Of a stretch of DNA of 64,000 bases, positions 44,111 through 55,600 are shown in pieces. Where the stretch lies: positions 11,470,633 to 11,534,632 of the forward strand of contig JAKGHH010000006.1 in NCBI GenBank assembly GCA_022828595.1, read 5' to 3'. This stretch comes from Nelumbo lutea. Its lineage: Eukaryota; Streptophyta; Magnoliopsida; Proteales; Nelumbonaceae. Below the pieces are notes generated by a model. The model made no database searches and was not told the origin of the DNA. It was given only the letters and a program-made list of their open reading frames with translations. Positions within the stretch are counted from its first letter, which is position 1. Every line of letters starts with the position of its first letter. The position numbers were made by a program, and so were the translations under genes.

Positions 44111-45624
44111 CATGGAGAAAATTTTTATTTGCTTTATCCGGATTTGTTTTATCATTTTTTATTTTTGTTTTATTACTTGACCCTTTCTCTCATTTTAATT
44201 CTTGTTTCTCTTTGATTCTACAAGATGGAATAGCGAAAGGTGGGGTACCGAAGCGTTGTGGGGCTATGGAAGAAAAGAGAAGATTAATTGGATTGCATTT
44301 CAGCTGCAGTTGTCCCATTTTATTTTTTATTTTTATTTTTGAACTTTTTTGTAGAATAGTGATTTTTAATTTTTAATTAATTTTTTATCCGATTTATTTT
44401 TTTAGTTGTATTTTTCATCCATTTTGTTTGTAGATCTATTTCACTTTCTTTATTTTAATTTCTTATTCAAATTTAAGTCTTATTAGTTTTGCATTTTTCT
44501 TTTATTTTTCTAGGTTCATTTATTTTGGTAGTTGCTAATCTTTTTAGCATAATGATTTCTTTTATTTTCTGTTTGTTATAATTATTTGTTGCCTTATTTA
44601 ATATTTTTTAGTTATTTAATTGAATAATTAATCATTAAATAGGAAATTGTTTACATTTTTTAATTTGAGTTTAAATTTTGAATTTGAATTTGAATTTGAA
44701 TTCGAATTTGAATTTCAGATTTTGAAATTTAAATTTAAAAATTTGAATTAAAAAAAGATAAATAATAAATAAACCAAATCAAAAAATCAAAAAATAATAA
44801 AAAAATTAATTAATATTTTAAAAGTTTTTCATTTGCATCCCAACATTTAGAGTTTCATATTCTAGAGCATATATAGGTTTATTTAATTGTTGAAATTATC
44901 ATTGTTAGTTGTGAATGTGTTAGGTTTTCTTTTTATTATTTTAATTATTCCTTTTGCTTAATTAGTTTGCTTTGTTATTTTATGTTATATTTCTGAATTG
45001 CACTTTAGAAATAATTGTTCATGCATTGTAATTATTTTCATTTGTTGTGTTTATTTTGTCTTTCCATTAATCCATTTAAGGGCACTCAACTTAAATAAGA
45101 TAAAGTGGGGATTACATCACCCTTCCTTAGCCCAAAAATCACCACCATTCATGTGCAGTTCACCCTTACCCTAATTTAAAATTTAGATAGAAAGATCCTT
45201 TAGGGAAGCGTCATACTTGGTTCAAAGGTGTGTTGAATAATTACTTTCCATAACCAACAGTTGGTGTCTAAGGAAAGAGGTTAAATGGCTATGCCAAAAT
45301 AGGTTTTGTAGTTACTTATAGGTCCTTACAAAAGCAAGGGGAGCCTTCCACATCCTCACCTCTTACCTGGCTAATCAAAGAAACTAGTGTAATTCCAAGT
45401 CAATCTAAAAAGGATTCACATTGGTTGAACCACTAGTTTAGAAAATCCTAGGTTAGCCCTAAGTCATGTTGTTGATTTGCTTGCATTTAAAAAAAATAAA
45501 AACAAAAATTCAAATTTGAATTTAAATTTCAAAATCTAAATTTGAAATTAAAACTCAAAATTTAAATTTCAAATTTCAAAAAAAATGTAGAAGAAAAAGG
45601 GGGGTAAAACAAAATAAGATAAAA
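44111..45624 (+). other. Element A leader with paired AATTTG-type arrays
   Basis: A long AT-rich untranslated leader runs from the PBS to the gag start. It holds a GAATTT hexamer array (44676-44718, degenerate to about 44750) and a second array of the complementary sense (AATTTCAAA, 45506-45580). A conserved block lies between (TTAATCCATTTAAGGGCACTC near 45070, ACCTCTTACCTGG near 45358). The same order occurs in element B at 47726-49464. The frame at 44062-44376 runs over the PBS and is not a gene. Confidence 0.75.
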
Positions 45625-46349
45625 TGAATTCAATGGCCAGAGTTTGTGGAATGAGAAACTACTTCCAACTTAAGCCATAAATAGATTGGAATCATGTGTC
45701 TTGACAACTGGACAAGATCAATGGAATGGCCCAAAGACTTGACCAAGTCTTTGCATCAACAATTTAGCCCATTCCAAACCTTGTCATCCTCCTCAACATG
45801 TTTCATCTGTGCAAGCCCAACCCATTATGTTAGTCAGTGCCCTACAGCAGGCCCATGTCAACTGGTCATTCCAAAGCAAGTACATGCAACTAACGGATTC
45901 TTCCAACACAATGCTAACCCATCCTTTAGTCCATTTAACCTTTGGTGGTAAAATTAGCCCAATTTCAATTATTGGCCCCAAGCCCAAGAAACCACCTTGC
46001 CAAATGTGCACTCTCAATGGTCTGAAGCCTAGACTCACTATGAGTACATTGATTACCTTGGAACTCAACCTGCTCAGCCTTATCAACCTGGTTCACTTGA
46101 TGATAGGTTTCTGCAACTCCAAAAACTGATCATATCTCAACAGCAGTCAATCCTAAGATTAGAGAAGTAATCCAGATCATGGAAGCTAACCTACAATGGG
46201 AGAATGATTCAATACTTAGTCAACCGATAGTAGACTCATAAAAAAATCCCTAGGTCTTTTCCAATACCAAGATCTTACAACCTCTCATGTCCCAAACTTA
46301 AAGAATGTTGAAGAAATCTCAGCTCTTCAAAGGGAGGAATAGTGAAGAC
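45625..46349 (+). pseudogene. Element A gag remnant
   Basis: It starts MNSMARVCGMRNYFQ and continues, with frameshifts, through DWNH, QLDKINGMA, CFICASPTHYVSQCPTAGPC and a NPSFSPFNLWW segment (Athila gag zinc-knuckle-side region, usual C.iCg..gH....CP and DPFSNTYNPGW). It is followed by GLKPR and YPQ-like residues and breaks off at 46349 where element B is inserted. The capsid core normally upstream is not recognisable, so only the C-terminal half is represented. Confidence 0.75.
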
Positions 46350-47700
46350 TGATAACTCTACATTTTGATGCCATAAGGGCATCATTTTAGGGGTATTTTT
46401 GGCCTTAGAAAAATCAAAGTGTGCCCTTTTTCTAATTAAAATCAATGTTGTGACCTCAGGTCTTTGCAAATTTTGTTGAAACTATAAATATTTCATGGCT
46501 GAAATGCAGATTTTGGGAAGTTAGTGTGAAGTCCAGCTAAGAGAGTGGGCATTTTTGTGAAAAACTGAAAGTATGAGGCCTTCTCCTATCTCTTAAACGT
46601 AGTTTAGCGCCTATCCTACTATATTAACATGCTCCCCATGCCTTAACAAACCCTAGGACACCTTTTAACCCATTCTTTTCACTCTTAACAAACCCTATCC
46701 GCCCCTAATTGCTAAATCCTCACCTTCTATCCTTTCTAATCTCCACCATCCATTATAGGGCACTCCCTTTTTAGCATTTTAACCCTAGAAATCACCTAAC
46801 TTCTAATCTTCACCATTCAGCCTTTAGCCATTAAATCTCAACCTTACATAATATTGGGTGCCTTATTCTTTTCTTCTCAACCTTAGGATCACCCTAGAAC
46901 CATCCTAACCCTTCATTCTAAACCCTAGGGCACCCATACTTTTGTTAAAACTTAGCTGTCGCCCCCTATTTCTCTCTAATTCTAGTTATATCCACCATTC
47001 TCTATAAAAAGGACTCCAGGAGCCCTGGAGAAGGAGTTGGTCAATTCACCAAGTTACAAGGCTATGGTTTCTTGAGGAGTTCAAGGGTTGTAGAAGGGAC
47101 GGATGCCCAGTTCTTATTAGGAGGGGTTCCTGCAAGCTGTTCAACCAACCTATAACTACCTTCACTTAATCTAATCAACAACTCTATAATTTTCTTCATT
47201 TTCTTTTCTGTTATTTTTATTTCTACATTATTTCAGATTTAATTCTTGTTCATTTCTCTATTTTGTTGATCTAATTTCATTTGGTTCAAGGCTAAGGTGT
47301 CTCGAGGGGTTTGAGGGTTGTAGAAAGGAAGGATACCCGGTTATTGCTAGGAAGGGTTGATTTTTGTTTTTTTTATTTCTTTTATAGATCAACTTTTCTT
47401 TTTTTTTTCTTTTGTTGATTTTTGCACTTTGTTAAATTCTAAATTTTTGTTATTGTTTTGTTTAATTCCAAATCATTTAATTTTAGTAACAATAGATTTT
47501 ATTTTCTTATTTCTTGTAATTCTCGATTATATTCTCTTGTCTAGATCTAAGTACATATTAATCTTTTCCTTGCTTCCCTATGGATATGACCCATTCTCAC
47601 CCATTTACTATGTTAGTAGTTGTTTGAGAATAAAAAAAAAAATTATAAATGATTAAACTGGTGTTCCAAACTGGTTAATGACATGCTTCCGGACACACCA
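46350..47700 (+). repeat. Element B 5' LTR (1351 bp)
   Basis: The LTR runs TGATAACTCTACATTTTGATG to CTTCCGGACACACCA. It has the same promoter-like TCTATAAAAAGGACTCC (about 46999) as in A. It is clearly similar to, but visibly diverged from, the 3' LTR at 52369-53735. Confidence 0.92.
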
Positions 47701-47706
47701 AGTTTT

Positions 47707-47725
47707 TGGTGTTGTTGCCAAGGAA
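47707..47725 (+). promoter_or_regulatory. Primer-binding site for tRNA-Asp (element B)
   Basis: TGGTGTTGTTGCCAAGGAA lies six bases after the 5' LTR, a decayed form of TGGCGCCGTTGCCGGGGAA. The C-to-T and G-to-A changes fit deamination of methylated sites. Confidence 0.8.
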
Positions 47726-49464
47726 GCAATGGAGAAAATTTTTATTTACTTTATCTGGATCTGTTTCATTATTTTTTTTTTATTTTTGTTTGATACTTGA
47801 TCCGTTATTTCATTTTAATTCTTGTTTCTGTTTGATTCTACAGGACAAAATAGCGAAAGGTGGGCTACCGAAGTGTTGCGGGACTACAAGACAAAAGAAA
47901 AGAGAAGAAAAATTGGATTGTGATTTAGATGTAGTCGTCCCATTTTATTTTTTATTTTCTTTGTTTTTATATTCAGACACTTTTTTTTGTAGAATAGTAA
48001 TTTTTGAATTTTTTTATTATTCATTTTTTTATATCTGATTTATTTTTTTAGTATTATTTTTCTTGCATTTTGTTTCTAGATCTATTTTTCTTTCTTTATT
48101 TTAATTTCTTGTTTGAATTTCTATCTTATTAGGTTAGTTTTTTCTTTTATTTAAAAAATATTTATTTTATTGTATTTTATTTGTTGTTGCATCATTTTTT
48201 TGTTTATTTTATTTTTGGTTTAATTTTTATAATAGCAATTTTCTTGTTAACATTTATTTTGGTATTTTTAATCATTTTAGCATAATTAATTCTTTTATTT
48301 TCTGTTTTTTATTATTATTTGTTGCCTTATTTAATTCTCTTTTTGGTTATTTAATTGAATAATTAATCTTTAAATAGGAAATTGTTTAAACTTTTGAATT
48401 TGAGTTTATATTTTAAATTTGAATTGAAATTTTAATTTGAATTTGAATCTGAATCTGAATTTGAATTTGAATTTCAAATTTCAAATTTTAAAAAATAAAT
48501 AATTCAAAAAATCATAAAATCATAAAATATAAAAAATTTAATTTATATTTTAAAATTTTTGCATTTGCATCCCAACATTTAGGGTGTCATATTCTTGAGC
48601 ATGCATCATATACGTTTATTTAATTGTTGAAGTTGTTTTGTTAGTTGTGAATGTGTTAGGCTTTCTTGTTATTTTAATTGTTTCTTGTGCTTAGTTTATT
48701 TTATTCGTTTATGTTATCTTGCTGAATTGCATTTTAGAAATAATTGTTCATGCATTGTAATTAGTTGCATTCATTTTGTTTGATTGTTTTTGTTTCATTA
48801 ATCCATTTAAGGGCATCTAACTTAAATAAGAAATAGTGGGGAATAAATCACCCTTCCTTGGCCGAAAAATCACCACCCTTCATGTGTTGTTTACCCTAAA
48901 CCCTAATTTAAAATTTGGATAACAAGATTCTTTAAGGAAGCCTCACACTTGATTCAAAGGTCTGCTGAATTTTAGGAAAGCTTGTAATTACTTTCCTTAA
49001 TTAGCAGTCGATGTCTAATGAAAGAGGTTAAATGACCATGCCAAAGTGGGTTTTGTGGTTACTTAATTAGGTCCTTGCAAGAGCAAGGGGAACCTCCCAC
49101 ATCCCTACCTCTTACCTGGATACATAAAGGAAGTGGTGTAATTCCAAGTGAACCTAAAAAGATTCACATCGGTTGAACCACTAGTTTAGGAAGCCCTAGG
49201 TCATGTGGTTAATTTTGCTTGCATTTAAAAAAAACAAATAAAAAATAAACAATTTTCAAATTTGAATTTAAATTTAAAAAATTTAAATATCAAATTTCAA
49301 ATAAAAAATATAAAAAATAAATAAATAAGAGAAAATCCAAAATTTAAAAATTCAAATTTGAGTTAATTTCAAAATCTAAATTTGAAATTAAAATTCAAAA
49401 TCTAAATTTCAAATTTCAAAAAAAAAACAAGAGAAAGAAAAAGGGAGTTAAAACAAAAATAAAA
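47726..49464 (+). other. Element B leader with AATTTG-type arrays
   Basis: The layout is the same as in the A leader: T-rich sequence, a GAATTT array (48407-48490), conserved middle (ATTAATCCATTTAAGGGCATC at about 48797), and a complementary AAATTTGAA/TTTCAAA array (49250-49420). Gag starts right after it. No open frame of interest; 47706-48038 is a shadow over the PBS region. Confidence 0.75.
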
Positions 49465-50645
49465 TGAATTCAATGGCCAGAGCTTGTGGAATGAGAAACT
49501 ACTTCCAAGCTGAGCCACAGATAGATTGGAACCATGTGCCTCAACAACTGGACAAGATTAATGTGATGGCCCATAGAATTGACCAAGTCCTTGCATGTCA
49601 TTAACAAAGTGGCTCATACCCAACCTTGTCATCCTATCCATCATGTTCCATCTGTGCAAGCCCAGCCCATCATGTTAGCCAGAGCCCTGCAGCAAGCCCA
49701 TTTCAACCAGTTTGTCCAAACCAAGTACATGTTGCCAACAGATTTTTCCAACCTAATGCTAACCCATTCTTTAGTCCATATAATCCTAGGTGGGAAGTCA
49801 TCCAAACTTCACCTATAGGGCCCAAGTCCAAGAAAACCCCCTGTCAAATGTGCACTCTCAATGGTCTGAAGCCTAGACCCACTAGGAGTACAAAGATTAC
49901 CCTAGGACTTAACCGGTTCAACCATGTCAAACCAACACGTAATCCCAACAACAATACCATCTATCTAACTCCATGGCTCAGCAATTTCAGAGGCCACAAG
50001 TACATAGTTCATTTCAACAGGTGTACCATAAGAACCAACTGATCCAACCGTGTCAACCTTACCCTCAACCTCCTCGGACCCATTCCATAGACAATCAATT
50101 CATGCAGCTTCAGCAATTGATCCTAAATCAGTAGCAGTTCATTGCTAGGTTAGAAAGCCAAATAGGACAGCTAGCCGAAGCTAATGCAAGGAGAGAAGTG
50201 GGACAATTACTGAATCAATCGGTTGCAAACCCTAAGAATCAACCACCGGGTTTTCCTCAATAAATTCAACCACCTCCTAAGAATCCCCAATTCGAAAATG
50301 CTAAAGTTGTTACAACTTTAAGTTGTGGTAGAATTTTGGAAGACCTATATGACAAGAAGAAGAGGGAAGAAGAAGAGAAGGAGCTGGAAGACCCTAAGTT
50401 GGGGGGAGAAGACAAATGGAGGGAAAACCTAGAAGAAGAGCCTAAAGTGAACCAACTTGTGGTCCCCTTTCCATCCGCACTCACAACCAAGCCGTTATAG
50501 AAAAAGAAAGAGATTCACAACCAAGAGATCAGGGAACTCTTCAAACAAATAGACATTAACATCCCTTTCCTTGATGCAATTCAACAAGTCTTGGCTTATG
50601 CCAATTTTTTGAAAGAGCTATGCACCCAAAAGAGGGAGGCATGAT
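49465..50645 (+). pseudogene. Element B gag (C-terminal half)
   Basis: It starts MNSMARACGMRNYFQAEPQ. After two frame changes it gives SCSICASPAHHVSQSPAASP, ANRFFQPNANPFFSPYNPRW (the Athila DPFSNTYNPGW region), then ESQIGQLAEA and NARREVGQLLNQ. An acidic, Lys/Glu-rich linker (KKKREEEEKELEDPKLGG, about 50354) follows, then KEIHNQEIRELFKQIDINIP and FLDAIQQVLAYANFLKELC. These segments occur in this order in plant Athila gag-protease proteins. The N-terminal capsid is not present. Confidence 0.82.
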
Positions 50646-51275
50646 CGGCCCCACAAAAAGTGATGCTCTCAGTAGATGTGAGTACGGTTCTACTGAACCA
50701 ACTTCCTTAGAAGATGAAAGACCTGGGTGCTCCTCTCATCAACTGTATCATTTCTGGAATCACCATTAATCAGGCCCTATTGGATCTTGGGGCCAATATA
50801 AACCTACTCCCATCAATCATATATGAAAGGTTCAGGATCAACGAGTTGAAGCCTACTCGGTAATTCTGCAACTCACTGATCGGTCGGTCAAGACTCTTCA
50901 AGGTATTATCGAGGATGCCATTGTCATGATAGAGAACTATTATTTCCCTGTAGATTTTGTTGTCCTAGACATGGCCCCAACCAAAGAACTGAACCATAAC
51001 CCAATAATCTTAGGATGGCTGTTTCTAGCAATGGCCAATGCAAATATCAACTGCAAGTCAGGGGAAATGGACATCTCGTTTGAGGAGCAAAAGGTCCAGT
51101 TGAATGTTTTGACTGCTTCCAAGTATCCAGACCTAGGGGAATATAGATTCATGGTAGATATAGTGGATGACTTTTTAGTGGATCTGTCTACCCTTTGGTT
51201 AGCCCAATCTGAACCTTGTCTGTCGGAAGATGAAATTGAGTTGGAGGGTGTAGATGGAAGAAGTGCGTGAATGTG
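50646..51275 (+). pseudogene. Element B aspartic protease
   Basis: Near 50775 the frame reads ALLDLGANINLLPSIIYERF, where DLGA is the Athila form of the retroviral-type D-S/T-G-A catalytic loop (known family form DLGASINLMP). After one frameshift it continues DRSVKTLQGIIEDAIV, then the clean stretch 50926-51270 with YYFPVDFVVLDM and NPIILGWLFLAMANANINCK. The second is the hydrophobic-hydrophobic-G flap-side motif (ILGRPFLAT). The linker to RT is absent; the frame ends at 51268. Confidence 0.85.
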
Positions 51276-52368
51276 TCCGGCTATAGATGTTAAATTTAGT
51301 GTTGGTTGGGAGGCAACCCAACATAGTTTTTAGTGTTTTTTCTTTTAGGATTTTTTTTCTTTTCTTGATTCAAGACCAAGTGGTAGACCTTGAACCCCTC
51401 AGGAAAACCAACTAATTTTTCCTTGTGGCCCAAGTCCATTGTGCATCAATCTAGTCATGCCATTGGGGACAATGGCATTTAAGTTGGGGGTAAGGAAAGA
51501 GAGAGCAAAAAAATTTGAAAATAAATAATTGAGAAGTTAAGCCTTTAAATATGTAGAATTAAAATTTTACTGAAAATTTTAATTTTTTTCCATTAAAAGA
51601 GATTCCCAATTAGAAAAAGTTTAGGAAAGTGATAAAAGAATATTGGATTTTGTAGAAATTGGTAGCAAGTGATAGGAGTTGAAAGTGGCCTTATTTGAAT
51701 ATTATCAAAATCATTTAGAAGTTGGAAAATACTTCCAAGGTTACCCCTGCCAAGATAAGAAGAGAAATATTGAGAAATCAGAAACAACAATTCTTCAAAC
51801 TATTAGTGACAATGGACCGCCTTGAATAATGTTGCAAAAAAAAAAAAAAGGAAACGAAAGGTCAATGGATACCTAGGACATAGTAACCAGATCTCTTCAC
51901 CTAAGTCAAGTGTCGAGATTCATGTCAAATAGAAAAGAGAATGCCAAAGACAATCACCTAGCACTTAGTAACCGGGTTCCTTCACCTAAGGCAAGTGTTG
52001 AGATTCACGTCAAATGGTGAAAGGTAGTAGTAAAAAAATAAGTGTGCATAGCAAGTTTAGGGGTAGAAATCCACTATTAGAAATAATCAGAAGAATACAC
52101 ACCTGATTTTAAAATCAATCTCAAATTAGCAAGACAGTCTACAAATGGAAGGGTAAATAAGATTTTTAAGTCAAATTTCTATAATATTCAAAGTAAGACA
52201 GTCTTACCCCTTGAGCCCAATACCGATCTATACAAAGTTTGAGAATTATGGAATCAGGATGCTTGACTAATTCTATCAGGGATGATCTTGAGATGGGAAT
52301 GATCTCTATACCTAGAGTAATTTTAAGGTTGCATTGCTAAGGGACTAGCATTGGTTAAGTTGGGGGTG
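51276..52368 (+). other. Element B 3' untranslated region and polypurine tract
   Basis: It begins AGATGTTAAATTTAGTGTTGG TTGGGAGGCAACCC (split here for length), the same sequence that follows the integrase end in A at 57377. It holds a duplicated ATCACCTAGC/ TTCACCTAAGGCAAGTG segment (about 51880 and 51970) and ends AGTTGGGGGTG, a polypurine tract, directly before the 3' LTR. An A-run lies at 51836-51850. No coding sequence. Confidence 0.75.
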
Positions 52369-53735
52369 TGATAACTCTACATTTTGATGCCTTAAGGGCA
52401 TCATTTCAGAGGTATTTTCAGCCTTAGAATAATCAAAATGTGTCATTTTTATAGTTAAAATCAATGTTGCAAACTCTAAGGGTCTCTGTGCGAATTTTGT
52501 GAAAAACTAGAAAGTTTTCATGGCTAAAATGTAGATTTTGGGAAGTTAATGTGAAGTCCACCTAAGAAAGGGGGTATTTTTGTAAAAAAATGAATATAGG
52601 AGGGTGCGCCTCCTATCTGCTAAACCCAGTTTGGCGCCCCTCTTACTATATTAGCATGCTCCCCGTGCCTTAACAAACCCTAGGGCGCCTTTTAACCCAT
52701 TCTTTTCACTCTTAATAAACCCTAGCCGCCCCTAACTACTAAATCCTCACATTTCATCCTTTTTAATCTTCACCATCCATTCTAGGGCACTCTCTTTTTA
52801 ACATTCTAATCCTAGGAGCCACCTAACTTGTAATCTTCACCATTCAGCCTTTAGCCATTGAATCTTAGCTTTACATAATATTGGGTGCCTTCTCCTTTTC
52901 TTCTCAACCTTAGGATCACCCTAAAACCATCATAACCCTTCATTCTAAACCCTAGGCCACCCATATTTTTGCTAAAACCCAATTGTCACCCCCCTCTTTC
53001 TCTCTAATTTCAGTTATATCCACCCTTCTCTATAAAAAGGACCCTAGGGGCCCTGGAGAAGGGGTTGGTCAATTCACCTAATTACAAGGCTAAGGTTTCC
53101 TGAGGAGTTCAAGGGTTATAGAAGGGGGGAGATGCACAGTTATTGTCTGGAGGAGTTCCTATAAGCTTTCCAACCAACCTGCAACTACCGCCACTAGATT
53201 TAATCAACCACTCTTTTATTTTTTTCATTTTCTTTTGTATTATTTTTATTTCTGCATTCTTTTAGATTTAATTCTTGTTCATTTCTTTGTTTTGCAAATA
53301 TGATTTCGTTCGGTTCAAGGCTAAGGATTATAGAAAGGAAGGATGCCCGGTTCTTGTCAGGAGGGGTTCCTACAAGCTATCTGGCCAATCTGTATCTATC
53401 ATCACTAGATCCAAATTCTAGATCAACTTTGTTTATTTCTTTTATTTCTTTTGTTGATTTCCACACTTTGTTAAAATCTAAATTTTAGTTATTGTTTTGT
53501 TTAATTCCAAATCATTTAATTTCTGCAATAATAGATTTTATTTTCTTATTTCCTACAATTCTCGATTATATTCTCTTGTTTGGATCTAAGTACATATTAA
53601 TTTTTTCCTCGCTTCCTTGTGGATACGACCTGTTCTCACCCATTTACTATGTTAGTAGTTGTTTGAGAATTGAAAAAAATTTATAAATGTTTAAACTGGT
53701 GTTTCGTGGTTAATGACATGCTTCCAAATACACCA
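52369..53735 (+). repeat. Element B 3' LTR (1367 bp)
   Basis: It runs from TGATAACTCTACATTTTGATG to CCAAATACACCA and is followed by the AAGAC target duplication. It agrees with the 5' LTR in all landmarks, including TCTATAAAAAGGACCCTAG at about 53031. Confidence 0.92.
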
Positions 53736-53740
53736 AAGAC

Positions 53741-54349
53741 TGTATGAGTCTAGAAGTCCTTCTACCTACCCAGGACAGAATAAGAATTGTTGTATGATAG
53801 ATGTAGAGAGAAACCAACCGGGTTACAATAGATGACCCGACGGAAGAAGCAAATACCTTAATGAAGTCTCCTCACCCATTTTAATCTTGGCCTACTGTTG
53901 AATCTCTACCACAACTAAAGAGTGAACCACCTATGCCTTCTCTTGAATCTCTCCCGCAACTGGAACTAAAAGCCCTTATCAGACTCCCTTATGTATGTAT
54001 TTTTAGGACTTGACCAAACACTGCCAGTGATCATAGTCACAGACTTAACCCCTAGACAGGAAGAGAAACTGATTGAGGTATTAAAAGATTATATGGGTGA
54101 CATTGGTTGGTCAGTAGATGATCTGAAGGGGATTAGTCCATCCATTTGTAAACACCATATTTACACAGAGGACGGTGCCAAAGCTAGTAAGGAGATGCAA
54201 AGAAGGTTGAAACAAAATATGAGAGAACTAGTCAAGCAAGAAGTAGTTAAGTGATTAGATGCGGGTATTATCTACCCGATCTTAGATAGGAGTTGGGTAA
54301 GTCCTACGCAAGTGGTGCCTAAGAAAGTTGGACTCATCGTGGTCACTAA
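53741..54349 (+). pseudogene. Element A pol, segment before and at start of RT
   Basis: The frame gives LPSLESLPQLELK-type residues typical before Athila RT, then the clean stretch 53991-54254: VFLGLDQTLPVIIVTDLTPR, QEEKLIEVLKDYMGDIGWSV, DDLKGISPSICKHHIYTEDG. It continues after one stop with LDAGIIYPILDRSWVSPTQV and VPKKVGLIVVTN. It ends exactly at the 8-bp GTCACTAA where the hAT element inserted. A's own protease is missing: gag ends at 46349 and the sequence resumes past the protease. Confidence 0.88.
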
Positions 54350-54890
54350 TAGACCTGTTCATGGGCCAGGTAGCCCGATGGCCCGGCTAGGCCTGACTCG
54401 TACCCTGGCCGAGCTTGGTCATGTAATTAGGCCCGCGGGCTTGACCTTGGGCCTAACACAGTAAGCCCGACTACATTTCAGGTCGAGCTTGGGATTTGTC
54501 AAAAAAACCAGGCCCGACTCAATATTATATATTTTATAAAATATATAGTATGTATTTTATATATTATATAAAATATACAAATAATACAATATTTAGTAAA
54601 ATATATATTTATAATTTAATATATATTTTTTATTCTTTTCTTTATAATTTCAATCTCTCTCTCTCTATTCAGCCACTTCAACATTAATAATAGTAATAGT
54701 ATAGGCTAAATTTTGGGCCTGGGCCTAGGCTCAGGCTTCGGGCTTTTTATGAGGGCTAGGCTTGGGCCCAAGTTGTAGGCTCGATGGTTGGGCCGGGTTG
54801 GAATCGTGCCTTAGAAAAATCTGTTAATACACAATAAAAGCTTGGACCAAACCCGGCCCGGCCCAGCCCATGAATAGGTCTAGTCACTAA
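54342..54890. mobile_element. hAT-type non-autonomous element (54350-54882, 533 bp) with GTCACTAA duplication
   Basis: The left end is TAGACCTGTTCATGGGCC and the reverse complement of the right end is TAGACCTATTCATGGGCTGG, about 16 of 18 matching. GTCACTAA flanks both sides (54342-54349 and 54883-54890), as for hAT transposition. The inside is subterminal GGCCCGG/GGGCTT words and an AT-rich core (54520-54640), no transposase. Its removal restores the RT frame VVTN to NQGEVIPTR. Confidence 0.95.
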
Positions 54891-55600
54891 TAATCAAGGT
54901 GAAGTAATCCCTACCCGACTTACCACGGGATGGTGAATGTGCATCGACTTTAGGAATCTCAACATAGTCACAAAAAAAAACCACTTCCCTTTGCCCTTCA
55001 TTGACCAAATTCTGGAAAAACTTGCTGGGCAAAATTTTTTTTGCTTCTTAGATGGGTATTTTGGGTATAACCAAGTGGCAATTTACCCCGAAGACCAAGA
55101 GAAAACAACTTTTACCTACCCTTATAGAACATTCGCCTTCCGACGAATGTTGTTTGAATTATGTAATGCACCAGCGACCTTTTAGAGATGTATGACCACA
55201 ATTTTTTCAAAAATGGTGGGTTATTTCTTAGAAACATTTATGGATGATTTCTGTCTTTGGGGATTCCTTCAAAACATGTCTCGAACACTTACAAAAAGTT
55301 CTTCAACGATGTATTGAGACAAACTTGGTCCTCAATTGGGAGAAGAGTCATTTTATGGTCAATGAAGGCATTGTTTTAGGTCACATAGTTTCTAAACAGG
55401 GTATTGAGGTGGACAAAGCAACCCAATTTCTAAACTTCCACCTCCCACTTCTATCAAGCAAATCCCTTCTTTTCTTGGACATGCTGGCTTCTACTGACAA
55501 TTTATTAAGGACTTCTCCTAGATTTTCAGACCATTGTTCAACCTTCTAGCAAAAGATGTTCCATTCAGTTTTGATGAAGCATGTCTTAAAGTTTTCGAGT
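54891..55600 (+). pseudogene. Element A reverse transcriptase
   Basis: RT motifs in order: MCIDFRNLNIVTKKNHFPLP, FIDQILEKLAGQNFFCFLDG, YFGYNQVAIYPEDQEKTTFT, YPYRTFAFRRMLFELCNAPA, and the active site FMDD at about 55240. There a frameshift moves to SVFGDSFKTCLEHLQKVLQR, then NLVLNWEKSHFMVNEGIVLG. This is the Athila order with the FMDD form of YxDD. Two stops and at least two shifts make it inactive. Confidence 0.92.

Larger units (their letters stand above)
46350..53735 (+). mobile_element. Athila-like element B: two LTRs, gag and protease, no pol; nested in element A
   Basis: The element is bounded by LTRs at 46350-47700 and 52369-53735, with AAGAC at 46345-46349 and 53736-53740. It has a PBS, a leader, a gag C-half, a protease and a 3' untranslated region. 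At about 51280 the sequence passes directly from the protease end to the 3' untranslated segment that in A follows integrase, so RT, RNase H and integrase are cleanly absent. It is the youngest gypsy layer here and interrupts A's gag. Whether pol was lost before or after insertion cannot be told. Confidence 0.9.

Noticed and set aside
44676..45580. CRISPR-like or satellite array from AATTTG repeats
   Set aside because: The repeats are hexameric, degenerate, without unique spacers, and occur at the same place in two related retroelement leaders.
47706..48038. Membrane-protein-like frame
   Set aside because: The hydrophobic residues come from a T-rich retroelement leader, and the frame starts on the primer-binding site. 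The equivalent at 44062-44376 in element A is not conserved as protein.
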